This document shows positions 37,794 to 45,624 of a DNA stretch of 64,000 bases, in pieces. Where the stretch lies: positions 620,001 through 684,000 of the forward strand of contig NZ_BBZK01000004.1 in the NCBI RefSeq assembly GCF_001748085.1, given 5' to 3'. Position numbers and translations under genes: made by a program. Under the pieces are notes generated by a model that had not been told where the DNA came from, made no database searches, and saw only the letters and a program-made list of their open reading frames with translations. The first letter of the stretch is position 1. Each line of letters starts with the position of its first letter. The DNA comes from Streptomyces sp. TP-A0874. GTDB lineage: Bacteria > Actinomycetota > Actinomycetes > Streptomycetales > Streptomycetaceae.

Positions 37794-38971
37794 GAGGAGA
37801 TCCGAACGCCGCGGTCGTAGGCCCTGGCGGCGCCGGAGAGCTCCCCGGCCACCAGCGCGAGCATCATCTCGTCCGTACCGCCCCCGATCCGGGCCAGCCG
37901 TACGTCCTGCCAGATCTGGCCCAAGGGGGTCTCCTGGGGGAGGTAGCCGGCTCCGCCGAACATCTGCATGCACTCGCTGACCAGGTACTCGGCCTTCCGG
38001 GCGGCGTGCACCTTGACGGCCGCCACCCGCGCCACCAGGGAGCGTTCGAGCGGGTTGTCGACCAGCTGGCGGGCGGTGTGGTAGACCGCGCCGCGGAGCA
38101 CCTCCAGCTCCACCAGGACGTCCGCGAGCCGGTACTCCAGGTGCTGGTGCGAGCGGAGCGGGGCGCCGAACTGGCTGCGGCGCTCGGTGTGTTCGACGGC
38201 GAGCGACAGGGCGTGGCCGACCGCGCCGAGGATCTGGGCGCCGACGGCGAGCCGTTCGAAGGTCAGGCCGTAGCTGATGTTGGCGAGCCCCAGCCCGGAG
38301 CGGCCGAGGAGGGCTTCGTGCGGCACGAGCACGTCGTCGAAGGCGACCGCCACCGTGTCCAGCGCGTGGGTCCCCAGCTTCTCGTGTTCGCGGGTGACCT
38401 CGGCCTCGGCCAGCGGGACGACCACGGTCGCCAGTCGGCGGGTGGGCTTCCCGGCTCGGTCCGCGACCCGGCAGAGCACGACGACGAAGTCGCCGACCGC
38501 GCCGAGGGAGACGTACTTCTTCCGCCCGCTGATCCGCCATCCGGCGGCGTCGGGCACCGCCACGGTCCGCACCGCGGACAGGTCGCTGCCACCGGTGGGC
38601 TCGCTCGCGGCGACCGCGCCGATCGCCGCGCCGTCGAGGGCGCGCTCGCGCAGTTCGGCGAGGTAGTCGGTGGTGCCGAAGCGGTGGAGCATGGACAGCA
38701 CGGACTCGGTGTGCAGGCTCACGCCGACGGCGATCCCGGTGGGCGCGTTCGCCGCGACCGTCTCGGCCAGTTCGGCGCCGAAGACCACATCGCCGGGGCA
38801 GTCGCCGCGCCAGCGTTCGCGCAGCACACCCAGCTTGCCCAGGCGCTCCAGCACCTGGCGCGGGAAGCGGCGCAGCTCGCCGATGTCGTCGAGGCCGTCG
38901 AGCGCCTGATGGACGGCGTCATGGAGCGAACCGAAGGGACGGGCTGGACCGGCGTCGTGACCGACGGCCAT
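37790..38971 (-). CDS. Acyl-CoA dehydrogenase family flavoprotein
   Basis: A 393-residue FAD enzyme of the acyl-CoA dehydrogenase superfamily: helical N-terminal domain, beta-domain with AASEPTGGSDLSAVRT and ISGRKKYVSLGA, and C-terminal helical domain with AAVKVHAARKAEYL, MQMFGGAGYLPQETP and RIGGGTDEMML. The position of the usual catalytic Glu is occupied in a family-typical context but should be checked by alignment. In biosynthetic clusters such enzymes oxidise carrier-bound acyl chains or, more rarely, desaturate or dehydrogenate rings. It is the first gene of the overlapping run; the UbiA gene lies 126 bases upstream. Confidence 0.9.
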   Translation of the reverse strand: MAVGHDAGPARPFGSLHDAVHQALDGLDDIGELRRFPRQVLERLGKLGVLRERWRGDCPGDVVFGAELAETVAANAPTGIAVGVSLHTESVLSMLHRFGTTDYLAELRERALDGAAIGAVAASEPTGGSDLSAVRTVAVPDAAGWRISGRKKYVSLGAVGDFVVVLCRVADRAGKPTRRLATVVVPLAEAEVTREHEKLGTHALDTVAVAFDDVLVPHEALLGRSGLGLANISYGLTFERLAVGAQILGAVGHALSLAVEHTERRSQFGAPLRSHQHLEYRLADVLVELEVLRGAVYHTARQLVDNPLERSLVARVAAVKVHAARKAEYLVSECMQMFGGAGYLPQETPLGQIWQDVRLARIGGGTDEMMLALVAGELSGAARAYDRGVRISS

Positions 38972-39097
38972 GTTTCCCCCTATACGAGCCTGTGGGACCG
39001 ATAACGCGATACGGGTTTTCGTTTGTTGTCGTGCTGCCGGGTGGCGATCCGGGCCCGCCGCCGGCCGTCCGGGTTCCGGACGTCCGGGCGCGGCCGG

Positions 39098-40078
39098 TCA
39101 GCTGAGGAACAGGGTGATGCCGAGCAGTCCGAGGAAGCCGACGTCGTAGGCGATGAAGCCGCAGAGCCGGGCCTTGAGCCAGCTGTCGCGGCCGACGCCG
39201 AACCAGAGTTGGGCGAAGTGCAGGCCCACCGCCGGCAACACCGCCAGCGCCGACCACCACGGGGCGCCGTCCAGCGTCACCAGTGCCACGAGCAGCGCCA
39301 GGTCGACCACGAAGAAGGCGATCATCGCCGCCTTGAACACCCGTGGCCCGCTCACCACCGCCAGCGTCTTGCGCCCGACGGCGGCGTCCCCCTCCTTGTC
39401 GTTGACGTTGGAGCAGGAGATCACCATGACCAGCCAGAGGCCCATGAGCAGCGCTTCCAGCACCGCGGCGGCCGACCACCGACCGGCCACGGCGAGGTGG
39501 GGGAAGACCAGCCCGCCCGCGGTGACCAGGCCGAGCATCGTCTCCGAGCCACCGGTCCGGAAACTGAAGCGGAGCCCTCCGGAGTACTGCACCGAGCAGA
39601 ACCCCACCACCAGGAAGATGACCACCGCCGCGGCGGGCGCCTGCCAGCCGAGGGCCGCGAAGCCGCCCAGGCCGGCCAGGAGCGCCAGCGCCCCGGTGGC
39701 GGCGACGAAGATCCGCGCCTCCGCCACCTTGATGGCGCCGCTGAGCAGGGGCTTGCGCCGGATGTCCCGACCGAGGTCGCCCTCCCGGTAGTTCGCCGCG
39801 TCGCTGCCGTTGTGGTAGCCGACGATGTCGTCCACACCGGAGGTGCAGGCCACGATCGCCGCCGAGGCGAGCAGGAACAGCGCCAGCGCCACCGGCGCGC
39901 CCTCGTGCCGCCAGGCCTGCGCGCCGAGCAGCGCCACGGCCAGGGCCCAGGGGAAGAAGTGCTGGTAGACGGTGACCTTGGAGAGGCGCAGGAACGCTCG
40001 GGCGACCTGCCCGGCCGAGCGTTCCCCGGCCGCCGCCGGCGCCTGTGGCTCCGCTGTCCGAGTGCTCTCAGCGCTCAT
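39098..40078 (-). CDS. UbiA-family prenyltransferase
   Basis: A 326-residue integral membrane aromatic prenyltransferase. About eight hydrophobic helices are visible. The first acidic motif region is SGVDDIVGYHNGSDAANYRE (about 78-97), the second NVNDKEGDAAVGRKT (near 220-235). The usual first motif N-D-x2-D-x3-D is altered here, which may reflect its substrate. It is expected to attach an isoprenoid to an aromatic ring, plausibly the aminohydroxybenzoate made by the GriI/GriH-like pair upstream. ATG 40078 overlaps the GriH-like stop by 11 bases; a start at 40108 would overlap more. Confidence 0.9.
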   Translation of the reverse strand: MSAESTRTAEPQAPAAAGERSAGQVARAFLRLSKVTVYQHFFPWALAVALLGAQAWRHEGAPVALALFLLASAAIVACTSGVDDIVGYHNGSDAANYREGDLGRDIRRKPLLSGAIKVAEARIFVAATGALALLAGLGGFAALGWQAPAAAVVIFLVVGFCSVQYSGGLRFSFRTGGSETMLGLVTAGGLVFPHLAVAGRWSAAAVLEALLMGLWLVMVISCSNVNDKEGDAAVGRKTLAVVSGPRVFKAAMIAFFVVDLALLVALVTLDGAPWWSALAVLPAVGLHFAQLWFGVGRDSWLKARLCGFIAYDVGFLGLLGITLFLS

Positions 40079-41189
40079 CGATACGCTCGGAGACCTTGAT
40101 GCCGACATGCCGTCCCGGCTCGGTGACCAGGCCGAGCAGGGTGCTGCCGGGCTTGACCTCGGTGAGGTTCACGGCCTTTCCGTCGCCGCCCATGACCCGC
40201 ACGTGCCAGTCGTCCTGGAGGATGACGTTGACCGTGGTGTCACCGTGTCGGGCCTCGATCAGCCGCAGCGGCCGGACCTCGGTCTTGATCCGCCCGATCC
40301 CTACCTCGCGGAAGGTTCCGTCGGCGGCGACGGCGTACGAGTTCTCCCCCGCGGCGAGGTCGGTGATGTAGGCGGTGTGGTCGGCGCCGAACACGTAGCT
40401 GTGCACGGCCCCGGCGTTCACCCGGAACGGACGGAGGTTCATGTACGGCAGGTAGTGCACCTCGGCGCAGACCAGGATGCCGCCCGAGGACGTCGATCCG
40501 ATGATCATGCCCTCGTCCTCGCCGAACAGGGTGGTGGTGTCGATGCAGCCGCGGTAGCCCATCCCCACCGGCTCGGCCCGGACGACCTCCAGCTGCACCA
40601 GGTCCTTGTGCGCCTGCCGGCTCTGGGCGAGGACGGAGGCGACCAGGTCGACCGCGCGCAGGTTCTCCGCCGAGACCATGAGCCCTGCCGGGCCGCACTC
40701 CAGCACGCCGGCCACGGTGGCGGCCTCGGCGGTGTCGAGCAGTTGCTTCACCACGCCCGTCCGGGTGCTCTGGGCGGTCGCCAGCAGCAGCTCCAGGGGG
40801 ATGTTGGTGTCGTCGCTGAACGCGGCGATCACGTGGTCCACCTTGCCGGACAGCGCCGCCGCCTCGTTCATGGTGTCGCCGTCGACGATCTCGCAGCGCA
40901 CCCCGATCTGGCGGGCGCCCGCCACCTGCCGGGCGCGCTCGATATCGGCCGGGGACCTGGCGATGACCGCGTCGATCCGCTCGTCGGCGGCTATCTCCTC
41001 GGTCTTCTCCGCCTCGTCCGCCCCCACCAGGCAGGCGGTGCGCAGCCGCTCCACCGGCTGCCACTCCGCGTACTGGTCGTGGCGCATCACCAGTACGGTC
41101 GCGGCGGACGAGCGGAGGTAGGCCAGCGCGTCGGGCGTCTCGGCGGGCGTCAGCGTGCTGACGTCGACCCAGAGTTCGGTGCCGGTCAT
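40068..41189 (-). CDS. GriH-like aminohydroxybenzoate synthase (3-dehydroquinate synthase II family)
   Basis: A 373-residue protein of the archaeal-type 3-dehydroquinate synthase II family, which includes GriH of grixazone biosynthesis. Blocks such as VRCEIVDGDTMNEAAALSG, GVVKQLLDTAEAATVAGVLE, VVRAEPVGMGYRGCIDTTTL, EGMIIGSTSSGGILVCAEVH and FRVNAGAVHSYVF are family-typical. With the adjacent aldolase it should turn the C7 amino sugar phosphate into 3-amino-4-hydroxybenzoate. A 3-dehydroquinate product is the alternative, since GriH and AroB' are homologous. I start it at ATG 41189; a GTG three codons earlier is possible. Confidence 0.9.
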   Translation of the reverse strand: MTGTELWVDVSTLTPAETPDALAYLRSSAATVLVMRHDQYAEWQPVERLRTACLVGADEAEKTEEIAADERIDAVIARSPADIERARQVAGARQIGVRCEIVDGDTMNEAAALSGKVDHVIAAFSDDTNIPLELLLATAQSTRTGVVKQLLDTAEAATVAGVLECGPAGLMVSAENLRAVDLVASVLAQSRQAHKDLVQLEVVRAEPVGMGYRGCIDTTTLFGEDEGMIIGSTSSGGILVCAEVHYLPYMNLRPFRVNAGAVHSYVFGADHTAYITDLAAGENSYAVAADGTFREVGIGRIKTEVRPLRLIEARHGDTTVNVILQDDWHVRVMGGDGKAVNLTEVKPGSTLLGLVTEPGRHVGIKVSERIDER

Positions 41190-41415
41190 TCGTCTCACAT
41201 CCTCTGTTGCGGTGTTCGGCCCCGCCCGCCGCACGCCCCGGTGCGGACGTGGTGGCGGCGCGGAACCGCAGGGGTCTCGGAGGCGGTCGTCCGGCCTCCG
41301 CTGGATCGGTTCGGGACGTCCGGCGCGGTCGTCGCCGGGCACGGTCGCCCTCGTGGCGGGCGGCCGTGCCGGGCTGCCGATCCCGGTGGGGGTGGTGGGC
41401 GGCTCGGCCGCCGGC

Positions 41416-42189
41416 TCAGGCCGCCCGAGCGGGCGCCTCGCCGTGCACCAGTGCGCTCAACCGGGCCACGGTGTCGGCCGGGTCGGGGCTGCCGAAGACC
41501 CGGCGGCCCACACAGAGCCCGGCGATCCCGCGGCCGATGGCGTCCTTGGCGGAGGCGACGTAGTCGTCCCAACCCGCCTCGACCTCCCCGCCGGCGAGCA
41601 CCACCGGCACCTCCACGGAGGCCACCAGTTCGGCGAGGTTCTCCCGGCCGGGGTGGGCGGACTTGACGATGTCCGCGCCCAGCTCCGCGGCGACCCGGCT
41701 GGCGTGGATGATCTGCTGGCCCCGCTGGTCGTCGTCGCCTTCGCTGCGCACGTAGGTCATCACCATCAGCGGCAGCCCCAGCTGGTCGCAGGAGGCCGCC
41801 ACCCTGCCGAGGTCGGTCAGGGCGGCCCGGTCCTCCTGGTGCCCGCCGCCGAAGGTGACGTGCACCGAGACCGCGTCCGCGCCCAGCGCCGCGGCCGTCT
41901 CCGGCTCGCACACCCGGGTCTTCAGTTCACTGCCCGGGCTGAGCTGGGTGTTGCCCGAGAGGTGGACGATCATGGCGGTGCCGCGCTGGACCGGCATGGA
42001 GTTGGCGGCCGACCCCCGGTGCACGACGACACCGTCCGCGCCGCCGGCCACCACGTCGGACAGGACGGACCGCATCCGCGACAGCCCACCCACACCGCCG
42101 GTGGTCACCGCGTGGTCGACGGCGACGAGAAGAGTCCTTCTGTCCGTTCCGAGCAGGCGCCTCAGGCGCCGTTCCTTCCCACTGATCAA
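41416..42189 (-). CDS. GriI-like 2-amino-3,7-dideoxyheptulosonate-type aldolase
   Basis: A 257-residue class I (DhnA-type) aldolase homologous to GriI and archaeal ADH synthase. LVAVDHAVTTGG carries the conserved Asp25 region, and the Schiff-base Lys is Lys176 in GADIVKSAHPG. Further family blocks are HRGSAANSM, VSVHVTFGGG and PVVLAGGE. It should condense aspartate semialdehyde with a triose phosphate (DHAP in the Gri pathway) to the C7 precursor for the GriH-like enzyme 226 bases downstream. The start is TTG at 42189 behind GAGGAA. It lies 109 bases after the ABC permease gene. Confidence 0.9.
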   Translation of the reverse strand: MISGKERRLRRLLGTDRRTLLVAVDHAVTTGGVGGLSRMRSVLSDVVAGGADGVVVHRGSAANSMPVQRGTAMIVHLSGNTQLSPGSELKTRVCEPETAAALGADAVSVHVTFGGGHQEDRAALTDLGRVAASCDQLGLPLMVMTYVRSEGDDDQRGQQIIHASRVAAELGADIVKSAHPGRENLAELVASVEVPVVLAGGEVEAGWDDYVASAKDAIGRGIAGLCVGRRVFGSPDPADTVARLSALVHGEAPARAA

Positions 42190-42298
42190 AGCCCTGTTCC
42201 TCTCCGGTGAAAGTGATCGGGTAGCCGTGCCCGGGGCCGGGGTGCGATCCCTCGGCCCCGAGGCACTTGAGAAGGCGGGTGGCTGTCTCGCGCCGAGA

Positions 42299-44815
42299 TC
42301 ACTCGTGGGCGAGCAGCACCCGCAGCGGCGGGTTGGCTCGGCGCGGGTTGCCCACGCCCAGGGCCAACAACATGCAGATGACGACCAACGGCAGGCTGAC
42401 CACGCTGAGCACCACCGGCACCGAGGTGGCGGGGAGCAGACCGCTCGTGCCGGCCTGCGCGTCCAGCATCCCGGGGATGGCCAGGCAGCCGACCGGCAGC
42501 GCGATGACCCAGGCGCTCACCGCGATCACCACCGACTCCCACACCAGCTGCCGGCTGACGGCCTTGCGGGAGGCGCCGGCGAGGCGGGTGAGGGCGAGTG
42601 CCCGCTGCCGCTCGACCAGCCCGGAGGCGAGGGTGGCGCCGCCGACCAGCACCGCGAGCACGAACATCACCCAGGCGAAGGCCTCGAAGGAGCTGACCAG
42701 CCGGGCGGTGATGCCGGCGAAGGCGTCCCGCATCTCCTGCCGGTCGATCACCACGGCGCCGGGGTAGCGGTCGGCGACGGTCTTCTCCAGGTCCGCCCGC
42801 ACCTTCTCCACGTCGGCGCCGTCGGCGACCCCCACGTAGTACTCGTAGACGCCCTGCGAGGCGGTGAGCTCCTGGTGCAGCGCCTCGCCGGAGACGAGCA
42901 TCCCGCCGTCGGAGGCGGAGTCCTCCAGCACCGACTTCACCCGCACCTCGCGGTGCCCGCTGGGCAGCGGCAGCTCCATGGTGTCGCCGACCTCAAGACC
43001 CTTGGTGCGGGCGAAGTTGGAGGAGATCACCAGCTCGTCCGGGCCCAACTCGGGGATGAAGTCCTGCTTCCCCTCGGCCACCTCGAGCGCCGTGAGCTTC
43101 TCGTGGTCGGCCTCGCCCCAGTTCCAGACCTGGGTCTTCTTGCCGTCGATGGTGACGCTGTCGTAGGTGAAGGAGGTGACCGCGTCGACCCCCGGCACGG
43201 CGCGCAGCTCCTCCTCCAGGGAGCGGGAGAACTTCTCGTTCTGGAGGTTCCGCCCCACCTCGGCCGCCTGGACGTACAGCTCGCCGCGGGTCCAGCGCTC
43301 CACGGACCCGGCGACCTCGTCCTTGATGCTGCTGGCGACGCCCGCCATGGCGATCGAGCTGACGATGGCGATGCTGAAGGTGATGCTCAGCGCGGCGTTG
43401 CGGCGCCAGCCGAGCTGGAGTTGACGGCTCACCGCGAGCCGCAGCGGGCCCGGCTCCCCCCGGCGCAGCACCATGCCCACGCCGGCCGGCAGCACCACCG
43501 CTAGCAGCGCCGCCGCGAGGAAGAGGAAGAGCAGGCTCACCGACTTCACCATCGGCCCGGCCAGCAGCACCAGGGCCACCCCGATGACGAGCGAGGCGAG
43601 ACCGGCGACGAACGGCAGCCGGAAGCCGCTGGGGGTCATCTGGGCCTGGCGGTCCCCGCTGACCGCCTCGATGGCGGTGATCTTGGAGAAGCGCCGCACC
43701 CCGGCGTACCAGGCGGCGCCGAACATCAGCAGCGCGCCGACGAAGGAGCCCACCACCGGCACCTCCCAGGGCAGCCCCGGGGTGACGGCCTGCTGGGTGA
43801 GGTCGGTGATCTGCCGGGTGAACGAGCCGAGCATGGATCCGATCCACACCCCGAGCCCGGCGCCGATCACGTAGGTGCCGAGCAGTACGGGCACCATCAC
43901 CATCGCCGAACCGACCATCAGGTGCCTGCTGCGCACCCCGAGCAGCCGGGTGCGCGCCAGCGTCGCCCGGGCGTCGTCGAGCGCCAGCCGCCAGCTGAGG
44001 AAGAGCACCACGGCGGCGGTCACCACCGCGATGGCGGCGAACATCGCGAGGATGGTGAGCGAGGTCTGGAAGGTCTTGCTGTAGCCGGAGAGCAGTTCGT
44101 CCGGGCGCTTGACGTCGGCGGCGCCGTCGACCGCCCGCTCGGCGGACGCGGCGACCGCGCTCCAGTCCCGGCCGGCGGAGTCCACCAGGAGCACGTCGGT
44201 CGCGGTGCCCCGCTCGAAGGCGGTGGCCACCGAGGGCAGCGGCGCGATCACCACGGCGCCCCGGTTGGCGACGTCCCCGGAGAGCAGCCCGCCGACCTTC
44301 CACTTCTGCACCCCGGTGGGCGAGGTGACGTTCAGCGCGTCGCCCTTGGCGAGCCCGTGGTCCTTCGCCCAACCGGCGGAGAGGAAGACCTCGTCGGCGC
44401 CGAGCCGGGTGTCCGCGATCTCCTTCGACAGGCCCTTGTCGGTGAGGTCGCCGAGGTTCTGGTCCACCCCGAAGACGATCACCGGATCGGCCGCGGCGTC
44501 GGCCCCGGTGCCGGCGCGGGTGCTGATGACCAGGGCCCGGGAGGTGGCGCCGGGCGCCGTCTCCTCGGCGCGCCGCACCACGTCGGCGTCCATGCCGCCG
44601 GGGGCTCGCGCCTCCACCGCCACGACGTCGTCCCGGACCCCGCTGATGGAGGCCCCCGCCACGGCGTCGAGCACCGACATCGACACCAGCAGCATGGCGG
44701 TGGTGAGCAGCACGCCCCCGATGCCGGCGACGATCGCCGAGAGCATCCGGGCGGGCCGCTGCCGCCAACTGCGGCCGAGCGAACGGGCTACCAGGCGGTC
44801 GGCGTCGAGTGCCAT
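42299..44815 (-). CDS. ABC transporter permease (FtsX/MacB type)
   Basis: An 838-residue permease with two FtsX domains. The first TM lies at about 25-48 (MLSAIVAGIGGVLLTTAMLL); a large extracytoplasmic domain (about 50-260) precedes three helices; a central hydrophobic block follows (about 380-470); a second extracytoplasmic domain (about 520-690) precedes the last three helices ending at about 830. The ATG at 44815 overlaps the ATPase stop (ATGA). It is the membrane part of a type VII (MacB-like) ABC system, the usual self-resistance or export pair of streptomycete antibiotic clusters. Confidence 0.93.
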   Translation of the reverse strand: MALDADRLVARSLGRSWRQRPARMLSAIVAGIGGVLLTTAMLLVSMSVLDAVAGASISGVRDDVVAVEARAPGGMDADVVRRAEETAPGATSRALVISTRAGTGADAAADPVIVFGVDQNLGDLTDKGLSKEIADTRLGADEVFLSAGWAKDHGLAKGDALNVTSPTGVQKWKVGGLLSGDVANRGAVVIAPLPSVATAFERGTATDVLLVDSAGRDWSAVAASAERAVDGAADVKRPDELLSGYSKTFQTSLTILAMFAAIAVVTAAVVLFLSWRLALDDARATLARTRLLGVRSRHLMVGSAMVMVPVLLGTYVIGAGLGVWIGSMLGSFTRQITDLTQQAVTPGLPWEVPVVGSFVGALLMFGAAWYAGVRRFSKITAIEAVSGDRQAQMTPSGFRLPFVAGLASLVIGVALVLLAGPMVKSVSLLFLFLAAALLAVVLPAGVGMVLRRGEPGPLRLAVSRQLQLGWRRNAALSITFSIAIVSSIAMAGVASSIKDEVAGSVERWTRGELYVQAAEVGRNLQNEKFSRSLEEELRAVPGVDAVTSFTYDSVTIDGKKTQVWNWGEADHEKLTALEVAEGKQDFIPELGPDELVISSNFARTKGLEVGDTMELPLPSGHREVRVKSVLEDSASDGGMLVSGEALHQELTASQGVYEYYVGVADGADVEKVRADLEKTVADRYPGAVVIDRQEMRDAFAGITARLVSSFEAFAWVMFVLAVLVGGATLASGLVERQRALALTRLAGASRKAVSRQLVWESVVIAVSAWVIALPVGCLAIPGMLDAQAGTSGLLPATSVPVVLSVVSLPLVVICMLLALGVGNPRRANPPLRVLLAHE

Positions 44816-45513
44816 CAGCCCTTCCTTTCCATGCTGGCCACCGAGCCGCCGGCGATGGTGAGGACGGTGTCCGCGCCGGCCGCGAGGTCCAGGTCGTGGG
44901 TGATGATCACGCCGGCCGCGCCGGTGGTGCTGACGAGCTTGTGGAAGATCTCCTGCACCTGCTTGCCGTTCTCCTCGTCGAGCGCACCGGTCGGCTCGTC
45001 GGCGAAGACGATGGCGGGCTTGACCACACACGCCCGCGCGACGGCCGCGCGCTGCGCCTCACCGCCGGAGACCTGGCCGGGCCACTGGCCGGCCCGGTGG
45101 TCGAGCCCCACCTCGGCGAGCATCTCCCGGGCCTGCTCCAGCGCCACCGAGAGTTTCAGGCCCCCCATGACCAGCGGGGCCGCGACGTTCTCCTCGATGG
45201 TGAGCGAGGGGATCAGGTTGTCCTTCTGGAGCACGAACCCGATCTCCTGGGCCCGCATCCGGGCCATCTCCGCGTCGTCGAGCGTGGCGAGGTCGCGGTC
45301 CAGCAGCGTGACGGTGCCGGCCGTCGGGCGGTCCAGGCCCGAGAGCAGGTTGGCCAGCGTCGACTTTCCGCTACCGCTCTTGCCGACGATGGCGACGAGC
45401 TCGCCGGCGCTCACCTCCAGGCTGCAGTCCTTGACCGCGGCCACGACGGTGTCCCCGCTGGTGAATTCGCGCCGCAACCCTTGGGCCCGCAGAACCACTT
45501 TCTCTTGCGCCAT
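44815..45513 (-). CDS. ABC transporter ATPase (MacB/LolD type)
   Basis: A 232-residue nucleotide-binding subunit: Walker A GKSGSGKST, Q loop in FVLQKDNLIPSLT, signature VSGGEAQRAAVARA, Walker B PAIVFADEPTGALDE and H-loop in IITHDLDLAA. Energises the FtsX-type permease whose start overlaps its stop. I start it at ATG 45513 with MAQEKVVLRAQGL; GGAG lies about 11 bases upstream. Probable export or self-protection for the cluster product. The AMP ligase gene ends 111 bases upstream. Confidence 0.94.
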   Translation of the reverse strand: MAQEKVVLRAQGLRREFTSGDTVVAAVKDCSLEVSAGELVAIVGKSGSGKSTLANLLSGLDRPTAGTVTLLDRDLATLDDAEMARMRAQEIGFVLQKDNLIPSLTIEENVAAPLVMGGLKLSVALEQAREMLAEVGLDHRAGQWPGQVSGGEAQRAAVARACVVKPAIVFADEPTGALDEENGKQVQEIFHKLVSTTGAAGVIITHDLDLAAGADTVLTIAGGSVASMERKG

Positions 45514-45624
45514 CGGGCAACAGTCTCCATTCCGTCTTGAACGCATATCAGTTGACTGGACCATCGGATCAGTTCCGTCCGGGCGAGGGAACAGCGCCAA
45601 CGACCCGGCGGGGCACAAGGGTTG

